From Stichopus chloronotus (taxonomy: Eukaryota; Echinodermata; Holothuroidea; Aspidochirotida; Stichopodidae), in the NCBI GenBank assembly GCA_021234535.1, contig CM037849.1:15888274-15952273 (forward strand): a DNA stretch of 64,000 nucleotides, read 5' to 3'. Both the position numbers and the translations under genes were made by a program. Below the pieces are notes generated by a model. The model had not been told where the DNA came from. It made no database searches and worked only from the letters and a program-made list of their open reading frames with translations. Positions 22,401 through 34,847 of the stretch are shown piece after piece (the first letter of the stretch is position 1; each line of letters begins with the position of its first letter).

Positions 22401-25084
22401 CGTCATTAAATACGTGTTTAACGTAAATAAGACGGGCATCATGTAACTTTTTCCAAGATGTCGTTTTCCATTGACCATTATATCATGGTTGCTCCAGAAA
22501 TTTGTTTCTTATAATTATTCGTGGGGGTGGTGAAATGTAAGGAACTCCAAGTCTGGCAAACTTGCTTTATAAAAGAATTTTCACATACTCTCTCTTGCTC
22601 TCCTATTCATAACTCCAGAGGTAGGAGAGTTCATCACTTTGGTCCCACACTTGCTATCCATAAATTACAACAAATCCCTTTGAGAGACGAAGTGTTATGT
22701 CACTATTAATTTCATTGTAGCTGTCAAAACGGTGATTACGCTTTAATATCTAATGTTCGATCTAATATTCATTGTAGTTTCAACCTGTTTGCTGAGCCAA
22801 ATATACCAAGAAGTACGTGTTGAAGCTAATTATGTCTGGATATGATTTGGGTGCATTGTGAAAAACATAATGTAAATGCTTCATAGACTTGTGTATGAAA
22901 CGTAATTCAAAGAAATGTACATTTTCTTAGTGGTTTCTAATTTTGTTATATCAACAGGTCTTAAAAAGTTCATTCACTCTATTCATTACCTGTTCTGCTT
23001 CGCTGTTTGCGAACAATACCCCTAAATACCAAATACACCAAAACCTGACATTTTACAAACAGGCAGGATTAGTACTCATGTATGATACCGAGAGGCGAGT
23101 CTGGAGAAGACTTTTTTTCATAGTAAAATAAAATGTGATAACCAGACATCCTATCAGCTTGAGGATGTGTCCTCCCGAGAAGGTATGAACATATCAAATG
23201 AATACGTCAGAATTAGGATGTATCTGTTACTTTGCGCGTAGAACAAGTGTTGATCATAGCACACTCACTAGCCATCTGTTTTATTAAGCAAGTGACTCGT
23301 ATGCACACTGGCGATGGACTTACAGCCAGTAATACGATTGCTGAACGGATGCTTACTACATTGTGAATAATACAACGATGCTGTAGATCACGACATAGGG
23401 ATAACCCCTTCGTAAATAATGGGGTCAGTAAAATCTCATTGCACCTTTTCAGTGAAGTAATTTGTGAAATCATAAATTTATCACCGTCTGATTTTAAATT
23501 GAAGGTGGGGAAAGTGGAATTTGTTCTTATTTCAGATTTAACATCATACTATAGATTTAAAAGATGTGCAGTCGAAATAAAGTCAATAATTAAACGTTAA
23601 TGAAAAGTCACAAAATATCATACGATTTCGACAACGAAAGAAATAGTAAACTCTCACTAATTATGTAACAGTCCGTCGTGACAATTTTAAGCAGTACTTC
23701 AATAATGAAACAAATTCTTGTTTGTTTACTACTGTTAATAGTAAGGAAGAATGAGATAAGTTCATAGGTGTTCTGTAAGCGTTTGTAAATCCGTAGAATT
23801 AACACAATGGGAAGCTGTAAGTTAACATTTTTAGTGTGTTTGATCACAATTACATCTTTCTTTGTTAGTCTCATAACTGGGAGGGAACCTTACTATGGCC
23901 TTTCTTATTGTAACGTGATGATTTTTTAGTCGATAGTTTCCATAAAAGTAATAACGAATAAGTAGATCAATCGGCCAGTAATGCTATGCAAAGGTAGAGA
24001 CGTGTCAGTATCTTGTGGATACAAAGCAAAATTAAAGAACCGACAAAAATGATAAGAATACATAAACGAAACACGTTTGAATATAGGTAGGTAACTTAAT
24101 GAATTGCAGACCTAAAGTCTAATCGTCAACGTTTGTGCCTGCTGTTATACTCTTAACAATCCATGTACTCCTTTAAAGTTTGACGAAAAACGTACTGGTA
24201 GTAATCGTTAATTCGTTAACTGCTTATTTCTATAAAGTGAGTATTGTGTGAAAACAACATAGAGTCGTGTATGAACGTTTAAACAATCAAAGTTTCAAAC
24301 ATGTTCACAAATAAAGATGTCAACAACATGTTATGCTGTTCTTGTAAATAACCACATTATGCGCTAAATTAATAAAAAAGCTTCAATAATAACACAGACA
24401 CACACACTCCCATTCAAAATGGTTCACAGAAAACTTTACCTTCCATAAAATCAACATGTCAAACAGTTCTGCGTAACATAATTAACCATGTGTTTCATCG
24501 AATCAGGTGTTTCCATTTGTCTAGGTTCGTTTCATTGGAAAAATCTTTCTTTAAATGGTGGAAGAGTTGAATGTATCTTGGTGCAGTTAAACGCTGTAGT
24601 CCTGCATTTGTAACGACAATATTAATAACGGTGAAAATAGTAATGAGTCCACTACTACAGCAGGAATTCGACCGACGTAAAGATGGAAAAGTTGTTTGTA
24701 TAACACTGTCACATCACATTTGGAGAGGTTAGTATGATAAACACTTAGTAATTACACATTTTTAAGGTTATTAAAAAGGTTTGACTGAAACTGGTTAACT
24801 TTTCTACAATGCTTATGCTTTCAATGAGTAAATGAATTTATCATGAACGGCAAGTCTGATTTTATAGACCCAACAACATTGTTTCACAAACGTTTGTTTT
24901 GTGGAAACGGGCTTCTTCTCTCTTAATGAAAGTAGTCCAAAACGAGTTCTAATCTATCAGTTCTATCAGTTCTAATGTAAATGTTTGCAAAATATTATTG
25001 GCTACCATACTTACTTAAAAGACCAATCAATGCCGGCTATTTATATAAAGTTATTAATTTTTGATAAGTTTTGGATGACAAGCC
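19411..25084. other. Spacer between gene A and relic E
   Basis: Up to about 19930 it still aligns with unit B; beyond that no partner was found. It contains the 21.3-21.7 kb tandem duplication. I recognise no coding exon; short frames lack domain motifs and splice support. Confidence 0.45.
21306..21743. repeat. Tandem duplication, two units of about 215 bp
   Basis: Units 21306-21521 and 21522-21743 share gtatgccatctt, gtgtattctaaacgccccat, gaaactctcgaaagaattaa and gacaacagtatgagtttaga. They differ by small indels, including a short cag insertion in unit 2. Confidence 0.85.
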
Positions 25085-25600
25085 CACATCACAGATGGCT
25101 GGGATAACTATGCATTATCCATTATTTGTTTTAATAATAAAACTTCAGGTAACATTCAATGCATAATTAAAGAATGTGAAAATTCAAATACTTGTGCTCC
25201 ATCAATTATTTTCGAACCGGAAAGATGATTCTACCAGGGAACTACATGATGCACAAAGATATCTGCAAACCCATGGAGCCTCGAAGCTGTTATGACCAAG
25301 ATAAGAATGTCGTGCTTGAAAGCTTTATTTTGTCAATTTAATTCATCTATACGAGGGGTATAGCTCAATTATTTGATTGCCATGTTCATTCGTCTCCTCA
25401 GGAAAGTGTATCATTCCTGAACATGGGCTGTTCCATACAAACTACTTGCAGCAATAACGTATTCATCACTGACGGTTACAAATGTAGATAGGACACAACT
25501 TGTGAAACGACTGGTGCTGTCAATAGATTAAGTCTAATGAGTCGTGTACAAGAAATGGACCACCACGGATTGCCATAGCGAAATTGAAATGGACAGTAGG
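25085..25600 (+). pseudogene. Relic E: decayed FREP exons 4 (tail), 5 (TIL) and 6 (EGF)
   Basis: The end of exon 4 is recognisable at about 25090-25125 (DGWDNYALS, compare DEWDSYSLS in gene A). An exon-5-like TIL piece follows acceptor ttcag at 25149-25322 (KECENSNTCAPS, QGNYMMHKDICKP, CYDQDKNVV) with a frameshift after EPER. An exon-6-like EGF piece starts at 25402 after ctcctcag (TTCSNNVFITDGYKC, then a stop, DTTCETTGAVN, further stops). No exon 7 or 8 match was found downstream to 26 kb. Order and spacing match genes A and B, so this is a degraded gene copy and not a processed one. It is clearly non-functional. Confidence 0.7.
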
Positions 25601-28600
25601 TCAAAAGTGATAATTTGCTGATTGATGTCTTTTAGTTGTTTGATTGACCACAAAAAACAATGTCTCAAACTTCATATGAACTAACGTCGTATTAATTATT
25701 AGGACAATGTGGAGCAGCTCAAAAGAAATGTATATTGCCATGTACTGTGCTTTCAAAGTTCCAAGAAATGTTTAATGATGGCGTTATCACAAACAAAGAA
25801 CAGAAGTGACGATAGATTGACAATTCCAGAAATTCAATGTGCTACAGCTCAACATGAAAAGATTTCTTTAATATTCTACCTGGTATGAATTTTATCACTT
25901 TAGTACGGTTGAATACAATGGTTACTAATGAAGATAGGAGGAGTCCAATTTCCAACCACCTCTGGAACGTAGAAATTTGTTTTGGAAAGACACATTTTTA
26001 TCGTCAGCAAAATTTGTCGGCAAAATACAAATTGTCTGAATTTTGTCATTGTAGCAAAATTCAGAAAAACGACATTGTCCAAAATTTGGCCAAATTTGAC
26101 AAATTTATGAAATTGCCAAATTTCAGATTTTGACCAGTTAATTTAACTCGTCCAAAGCCAACTTTTCGAAAATTTGTTATGTTCCCGAGATGGATATATA
26201 TTTTTTTTTTTATGGATTTCCCTTGCACGCTCCCTACAAAACCGTTCCACATTTACTAAAGTTAAGGAAGCATTGATTAAATGGGAAATCAGGGTTTATT
26301 TTCACAATTTATTTAACTAAAACTCCCCACCGGTATCGTAAAATGAATTATAACTAACAAATATGATCAAGATTATCTCAAAACATGTGGACAATTTCGA
26401 GAAATCAGTCAAATTCGCAAAAAATCGGTGAAGAACATCGAAAGTCTGTAACATCCATAGTCATGGAATCAAATATGAATGTTCAATACCATCGCCTATT
26501 CAAGGTATGAGGAGGTGTGGCTGAACCGTTTCATAGGTAGCCTACGTGTGCTGTATGTATCATCAACTATTAATAAACTCTTGCTTACTTAGCATTGCAC
26601 AATGCACGAACAGCCTGGGAACCGTAAACATTCGGTTTTGGTTATTCATATAACGTCATCTCAGTCTAACGCTGTGATTTGTCATCGTATAGAAGAGGCT
26701 GTCTTGTACATGAACGTTTATTTTTTTGTACCCGACAAATATTAAGAGTTCCCATTCAACAGTAATTAACCAGATAATTACCGTTTCTTCTACCTTCAAA
26801 CACCTCCCCAACGCCTCTTTATTTCGGTGAACAATCAGTTAAGAAAGAAAAATCAACTACAGGTGAGTTTTCTCAGTCAAACTCTGATTTCCCCTTTAAG
26901 AAAGAATCTCTAAGAAGTAATAATAAAGTGAACTTTTAATTTGCGACGTGTATAATGAAAGTAAACTCTACATCATTTCCATGTTTCTGTCATGTCATAA
27001 ATAATATTGTCCGTGTAGACATTTTGCTCAAAGAGGAAAACATTTCAAAGCGACAATCATTCAGGTATATTTGATTCATCTGAAACGACCCTAGTTATAA
27101 AAAGTACTTGTAGTGGTCCACAACCAGAGTTAGTTTTTCCTTTATCGGAATTCTTTAGGGACACTGATTTAACACTGGCAGTGAGTGTTAAAAAAAAGAA
27201 AAGTCTTAAAGACATCAAACATTTAAGATTTTTCAGGAGAGAGTCTTGCCCAATTTGTTCTGTCTCACAGTACTTAATTCAAATTGATGATCAGTGGAAA
27301 GAAAATTTCCCCCCCAAAAATAAGGGATTGTTATGAAATAAGTTCACAGACAATTCTTTCAATGCTTTGTGAAATAGTCAACTCATGACAATTTAAAACA
27401 GCTAAAATATGTTTTTTGTACCAGCAATTGCAGGGAATGACTTGAGAGGTTTACTTCTTGATTGAAGTAAGGACGCCAATGTTTTATCAAACTGCTTTGG
27501 TCTTAACTTTGTTAATCATTGTTTTATATTTTTTTTAGCATTGCATTGAAAATACTTGTGATACATTAATACTTTATTATATTTTTCCAAAAAAAAAAAT
27601 TGTCAATGAATATGGAATGTACATCTGTGAAGTTACCACATAATAGAGTCAATTAGTAAACTGCACTATCATAAACGACATGCATAACTTAAAATAGCAA
27701 GAGAGTATTAAGTTTGAGGCTCAACTACGTATTGAGTAAAAAATAGACATGCATACGTTGAAATAGAAAACTATCAGATTTGAAGTTCAATCAACTATCA
27801 TATAACAACATAGATATGAATAACCCTATCAAGGAAGGCCATTATATCACAAATTCCGACATGTATATAAATCGCGATTATCGTGATGGTACCTTCGAAC
27901 ACTTTGATCGTGCATTTGCCAGGAAGAAAAAACGCCTTAAAATGGCCTAAAGTGTGACTCCTTGTCGGAAAGAGTCTTTAAACATAAGAGAACAGTAGCT
28001 ATGTATTCTATAACATCATGTATTTGAAAAAATACTAGTAAGAATGCCGTACTATTTGTAAATTTAAAGATCAGTAACACCCCAAGGTTAGATTTTTCTC
28101 TTTTATCTGAGCTGGTCATTGTGCAAATGTCCTACATTCTATTGACTATGCTACATAACATAAGTGATGGCAACAACATAGCAAGCGTTACGAACTACAT
28201 AACTTTATTCAACAGACGAGATTTAATGAATGTATTCTTTCTCTATGAGAAAAATGGAAAAATTTTCTTACCTTTGAGGTATTTCTAACGCCACCAAAAA
28301 CGAGCAGCATGTGTCAAATGAAAACATGAAGCAGACATTTCATAATCACTATAAAGGAAATGAAATTATCGTTCCTTTCAATCCAGGAATAGATTGCTAT
28401 ACAATTAGTTCCCAAACGAAATCTTATCTCAGGAATAAGATAATCGAAGACGTATTGTTTTCAGGTCACCTTGATTAACTGTCTGATTACTGTAGCAATC
28501 TGCATTACTTTCAACTGCTAAAATAAATATTGGCATCGTTAAAGTAAGAATTATGAACATTAGAAATAAAGTTCAACAAAACAGAAAGGAAACTCCAATA

Positions 28601-29204
28601 TTGATCTAAAATGTTTAAATCATTCCAAGCTAAAGCCGTTGATGCAAAGTTTGATCAATGGATTAGATAACGCTAATGGTGTCATGAATTCTTCTTTGTC
28701 TTTCATTTACTATGACGTGAGTAATTGAACAAAGAAACAAGAGTGGCATCATGCCAAATGGGAAAGGTGACCAAAATTGCGTTTGTAAAATAAGATATAA
28801 ACGTTGAGCTTTAAATATTCTCTGCAGTTTCTCCGAAAAATGTGGCAACCAGTCAAACGACATGAAAACATCAAATCGCAACGTATCAGTGACATACTCT
28901 CTGTGATATTACTCTTTTGTCACATTCTAGCATAAGCGTTAATCGGAGGGGTACAGAGTAGACATTTCCTCTCCATTCATGTTAAGGTGGGGAACTAACA
29001 ACATTGTTTCCTTTGTTAATCTGTTACTTCATGTGTAATTACTTAGGAGCTTAAGCATTATATCGCTATTAAGGAGTTTATCAAAACCCGTGCGTAAGGA
29101 AAATCTACGGTCAAGGATATTCAAGTTCTGGTGCTAACATACATGTCGGGTGTAATTTATCGTGGTGCTTGCGGGCAACGGAAAGTGGTAACGGTTAAGA
29201 TTGA
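25601..29204. other. Spacer after relic E
   Basis: Non-coding by eye. It contains phased AAATTT tracts at 26081-26123 and poly-A/T runs (26199-26210, 27590-27599). No FREP exon 7 or 8 relic was found. Confidence 0.4.
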
Positions 29205-30115
29205 CTGTTCATATACATACTTGGAAAGAATCCTCAACTCCTATTGGTACATTTCAGTGAGCTGACCGTCGGTTAATCACTGATAATCCAACTAGGTAAA
29301 AAACGGTCAATTACCGGAGGATGAAGACAATAAAACTGTAGATCAACAATGTGTTTTCAGTCTGCTGCATCTTACAAAAGCAATAGCTAATACAGCATTA
29401 CTAGTAATAGACCTACTAGTGAAATAACGTTAGATTTGAAGTTCGTAGATCTAACGTTACCTAGGCAACGCCTAGGACCTAAACCTGCTCAAAAGTAAAA
29501 TTTAAATGTACGTAAATCTACGTTAAAACAGCACAGTATACTGTCAGTGGTCATTCTTTTGACGTACGATAACCTTACCTAAATATCAGAATTGTGTCGG
29601 GTGAAAGTTTCTTCAGTGGATTTTGAACAACTTTGAAAATTTGATAGCCTACTGAAATTAGCTTTCCTTTTATGTCGAATTCTGATGAGATGTTCAAAAA
29701 CAATTCCCTGTGCAAGAAAATCGAAAAGAGGACTAAGGACTGCAATACATCACCATCTTGAAGGGTCTCCATATAACCATAGGATTAATATTCTTACGGA
29801 AAGAGAACTCCACAGCACAACTAATTTTGGCCTATTGAAAGGCCAAATCCCTGCATTCTGAACGAGGCCCTACATTCTGAAATATCTAGTTGTTTGGAGC
29901 AAACTAACCAAAGCAGGGACTGTTGATATGTCAATTGTTATTGTCATTCTTTTTGTCTAAGTGTTACTTTGTGTTTTGAATATTGTTGACATGTTGTAAA
30001 TTTCTCAACATTTTCTCGGGGTTCCTTTTCAATAAAAATGCGGTTAATTAAGTACCAAATTCCCTTTTCTTCGTCCTTTTTCATCAAAATCTCGTTGGTA
30101 TGTATGGAAAAGGTT
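29205..30115 (+). repeat. Dispersed repeat of about 0.9 kb, copy 1
   Basis: Matches 54465-55395 in reverse complement at many blocks: catacttggaaagaatcctc, tagcctactgaaattagctt, the aggcctat/ggcctattgaaaggcc segment, acatgttgtaaatt, and ctttttcatcaaaatctcg. It has no coding frame. It may be a non-autonomous transposon; the ends are not sharply defined by eye. Confidence 0.7.
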
Positions 30116-30339
30116 AATCATCTTTGGACTGTAGTATAATGTAGTATAATGCTGTATAATGTTGTATGTGTTTCATTAATCATTAAAACAATTTGTGAAT
30201 GTTGTAAAAGAATGACACTGTGTTGTAGATAGTAATGGTTCTCTTTTGCTAACGACGTGGAAGATGGTGCTCGGTACATTTCCAAAGTCACTGGTAAGTG
30301 TTATTGTTTGTAATATGAGATTTGAAAAGTACTATTTGA

Positions 30340-30452
30340 TTTATTTAAATTGATTAATAGATTAATATATTAATTTGATTTTTATATTAATTGATTATTG
30401 CATTATATATTAATTGATTAGTTTATAAAATAATTGATTCATATATTAATTT
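30340..30452. repeat. Degenerate attaattgatta AT-rich repeat
   Basis: Irregular repeats of ttaattgatta and atatattaat give about 110 bp of almost pure A/T with scattered G. Confidence 0.75.
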
Positions 30453-32249
30453 AAGCCCCCTCCCTTGATAGTGTTCACTGTTACCTACTACGTCATGTTT
30501 GCAGTTAAGTCAAGTGTCAGTTGGTATTGACATAGACAACATCATCAGGAATTGCTATCATCCTTGACTTTTGGTATTGCAAAAAAAGAATTTTGGTACT
30601 GGAAAAAAAAAAAAAATCCAAAACGTACCATGTTGATAGGGCTACGTCTCTTCCGGAACAAATGGAGGGAGATTTGAAACTGGTCTTGCAAAGACGATCT
30701 CAAAATTAAGTCAAAACAAATATTAAATATTACAATCACATCTCACTGTGACATTAGCAGTTTCAAATGAATATGCTCGCTGCACAGGTCTGACCTTAAC
30801 AACTTGATGAACGCAGTGCTGCGGGGGGGGGGGGGGGGCACTAAGTGTAAAACCGCAACATACACAGAGTTAAACACGTATGCCTGGAATTGACGAGACG
30901 TCAGAGACGAAGTGGATGTCGAACACTTCTGATGGTCTTTATAGTAGTTATTGTCTTTCAGCCAACTCTTTATCTCCATATATGGTGTAATTTCACAGAT
31001 GTCTGGCCGTCCTTGTTTTTGCAAACTGGCTCAAAGGCGAGACCACAACGTGACATGTGCTTTGTCACAATAATGATCACAGGCACACCTTGATCAAATT
31101 CACAGGACAATGACGTTCGCCATGTTGGTTATGATAATTAACCTCTTTCTTCTTCATTTCTGCAATGTTTTGTTTGTCCTCAAGTTCAGTCAAGAATCAC
31201 ATCCATCGATATTTGTTTATGTTATTAACATCCAGTAGTACAAACACATTAGGCCAAAAACTTGCTTTCTTTTATCTTACTCCAAAACAGACGTCTCTGC
31301 CAGGACATTTAAGATTTTTGCTTGTAGTTAAGTACAGTTGCAACGTATGAATGTTCAGAATGTATGTATGCTGTTCTCCAGATTGAAAATTGTCGATGGC
31401 AGTATTTCCAATGATTTAGAGAGATTACAAAGAGGTCAGCAGCAGTAGCCTCTTATATGATCTTTGACCCCAGATAAACACTTAATACATTTAGATGGAT
31501 CATTGTAGCTAATTGATTACGTTCAATGTTCGTAATGTATCCCGTAGCTGTGTAAGTGTATTATTGAGTTGAATGAAAATGATGTATTACGCAGAATGCC
31601 AGTAGGGTTTAGTTTACGTTTTACATTTTTATCTACATTTAATTTATTTTCACTGAAGCTTAAACGAGTAAAGTGCATTTACTGTGCAATTAAACTGGCA
31701 TTTAACGCAGCAATTCTTCACAATACATGTAACTCTAGCGACTACCTCCATGACTCTCACTCGTGATCTTCGTCAGCTCAAGTAACTAAAGTATGTAAAG
31801 TATATTTCTGTCATCTTTCACTAAGACAGGAATGAAACAATGGAAAGATGGCACCGACAATTTCTAAGAATGTAATGAAAAAAAAAGGAATGACAAAATG
31901 GAATGAACAAAGTCCCAGTGTTCCTTCACAGCATACTTTTTTGAAATAAACTTGGGTGTTAATAAAAAAAAAAAAAAAAACGACAACCATGTAGGAATGT
32001 TATGATTCTGGACTCGTTTAATTCATTAAGTCGTTTAATTTTCCAACTTTAACATGTGTTGTTGTTACTTTGTTTTGGCAAGGTTTAAAAGAATGAATCG
32101 TTTTTCGTAATAAATTATTTAATCATATAAACATCATGTGACAGTTTGACCATCTTACATTTTAACTGTAATATATCGTTATACTTTCATTCATAGTCAT
32201 TCATAGTTTATTTCTTTTCATTATTCATGAATATCATATTACATGACGC
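30453..32249. other. Spacer before unit B
   Basis: Contains the poly-G run and a poly-A run near 31963-31980. No coding exon recognised. Confidence 0.4.
30823..30838. repeat. Poly-G run
   Basis: Sixteen consecutive G in an AT-rich region. Length may be affected by sequencing or assembly. Confidence 0.85.
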
Positions 32250-32804
32250 TCTACATCTGAAAATAATGCAATGATAACATTTCACCTTGTACTCATCAGC
32301 GCATTCATTCAAGCGTAGCCCTGGTTTTCTGCAAATGAAATAACGTATGGGTGAATTAGGTTTTGTCGCTCAAGCCTAGAAAGCCTCTCAACAATTCCTC
32401 TGTGTCTTTGCTTATGTTGGTATGCCTTGGATTTGAATAGCTAATAGAAGCAGATCAAATACTCCCATAGAGACTCCCATTGTAGACTAGGATTACAATG
32501 AATGTATGAGCTAACAGTGTTGCTGAGTGTGTCCATAATAAGACCAACATAAATTGGTTCTTCTAAAAGGGAAGTATTCAGTTTTCACAGACTTATGCTC
32601 CACCTCTGCTTACCATGATTTGGAGGGTCAGTGATACAAATGAATGATCTAAACCGAATAGCGACAAATTAGAGCTTAATGTGTAAGTATCTTTTAAATG
32701 ATTAGATTCTATAAAAAGTATAATCTACAATGAATTAAGGCATCACTATTAGAATGCCCTGCAAAGGAATTAGAATAAGGATTTCTTTCCCTCAAAATAT
32801 CGAT

Positions 32805-33633
32805 TTAATCATGATGAGTCATAATGTCAATCCTACGGGCCCTAAAATTTGTTTGTGGAAGTCCACTAGGTACTTCATGATATAAGTTCAATACCAGGTT
32901 AAAGTCTCTACCCCAAATGACAAAATTCGCTTCATGATGAGTAATATAATTATCAACGTTAAAGTGGATAAGTTGGTCACGCTGCAACATACGTTAACTA
33001 ACATAAGGTCCACAAAATACAAAAACACACCAGAAAATGACGGCTGGCTCGGGTGAATGGTTCCCTCTTACTAGGATCATCACTTGCTGATGTATAAAAT
33101 TAGGTTTTCTGTGTCGACTCCAGTCGCTTCTATAAAAAATATGAAGAAGGTTGATATGCAAAAGAAAGTGTGAACTAGATGAATCTCTCAAATTTCCTGA
33201 CGAATATATCAGTTTTGTACTTTGATTGTAAAGTTGGCTTACTTGTGAGCTTCATTTCTTCTTTTCCAGTCGATCTACTTTTGTCAGATCGTTGGATAGT
33301 AATGTATGGGTCTTTGTCGAGAGCTCGACGTTGAGATTTAAAGACCATCATTTTATCCTGGTATGCCATGGTGTGACCTGGTCTCTTGGGGTAAGCCCTT
33401 ACATCTCGATGAGCTCGTTCAATTTTCACATATGTTACCCCAAGTTTTTTCAAAATGTTACCTTCTTCAGTGTCAGGGAACCCAACAATTCGAATGATGT
33501 TTCGTCTCGAAGACTGTTCCTGAACGTTGAGTTCGTCAGCATAATCAGAGTCAACTTTCTTCAATTTTAACAGCACATCTTTCAGGGTTTTGAAGTATAA
33601 CTGGATTTCGCTTTTCATGATTTTCGAGTTCAT
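32805..33633 (-). mobile_element. L1-like LINE remnant, copy 2 in unit B
   Basis: The minus-strand frame at 33633-33175 (152 codons) matches the copy-1 ORF1 with only scattered substitutions and no stop. The endonuclease start follows at 32990-32805 (NFVIWGRDFNLVLNLYHEVPSG). It was duplicated with the surrounding unit and did not insert independently, because the flanks also match. Confidence 0.7.
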
Positions 33634-33955
33634 CCGCTATTTTGAAATGAATTAAATTGCTTCATTAAAGTTGTTTTCCAGTGTCTTACAAAATCGTCAT
33701 AGAAACGTGAAAGGTCTCTATCGTTATACTAAAATCATAGCTGAGATTAACTCGTTGTATCTTCAACATAAGCTACCCGCATAAAGTAATGTGTTTATTA
33801 AATTTGTAATTGTCGATAATTTTTGTGTGTTGGTGTTCATCTGTGTTATTTTTGGTGTTTATCTGTGACAATTCAATTGTAAACATATTTGTTTTACTGG
33901 CATCCCCATGATCTCAAAAGTGTTGACCACGTGAGACGTGATTGCCGAAGTGACC

Positions 33956-34847
33956 AGTGAAAAAACACACACACCCATCGAAGTTCCATCATTTTGTTCG
34001 GTTCTCAATTTTCCTGCCTCCAGTTTAAATACTAAGCATTAGTACGATTTAACTTTAAACTACCTTGAAAAAAACATTTCTGTTTCATGTAGATAATCCC
34101 CCCCCCCCAAAAAAAATGTCGCAATCTAAGTAGCGTGGAGACCTTACGTAAGGAATCCGAAACGAAAATTAATAATTGTTGGTTAAAAAATATTTCAGCG
34201 ATACTCCAAAAAGGAAAAGTAAACGTTGATTTGAGAGTTCCGTTACTACTAATTCCACTTCACGTGGTTTAAGGGGTACACGCAGCGAAATGTTTTGGTC
34301 TGTTTTTCCGAGGCATTTTTTGTATATGAGTACGCATATAATTGTAATTATTTTCTTAAGTCCAATGTAAGACTTAATCATGTCTAATGAACTTTGCTTC
34401 GGAGGAATTTTTTTTCGTATTTAATCATTGGGACCAGCTTTATACCCCAATTGTGGAGGATCACTGACGTTATTAAATTTCAGGTGATAATCACGCGCCA
34501 CGCACACCTTCAGGTAGCTACACACTGTTCACCTTTTTTGGTGTACAAATTATCTAAATCAGTAAGTTAAGTGTGGGTAATCCATGTCCACATTACTAGA
34601 GATGAGTACAATTATACCATTGTATTACAGGTTTTCACATCAATACGCCAAAACCTGCCGCAACTATGGACGAGTCACTTATGACGACAAATTGGCTTTG
34701 CATTTGACCCAAAATGTGAAGGGATCGAAGTGCGATGATTGCTGATAGTTTGCTTTTTGAAACATTCACCATTGATACTCTAGTAGTTACACAGTCTATG
34801 TGCAACCACACTGAAAGAGCTTCTTTCTCGTACATTTTATGGCATGA
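33956..34847. other. Unit-B-specific block
   Basis: Replaces about 6.2 kb of unit A between the LINE remnant and the gene upstream region. It contains a C-run (about 34099-34108). A 66-codon minus-strand frame at 34835-34635 has no recognised domain. Confidence 0.5.

Noticed and set aside
23213..23473. 86-codon minus-strand frame with several Cys
   Set aside because: No recognised motif, no splice context and no duplicate elsewhere in the window.
30823..30838. Poly-G run as a G-quadruplex element
   Set aside because: A single long G homopolymer of uncertain true length; no repeated G-tract pattern and no linked gene.
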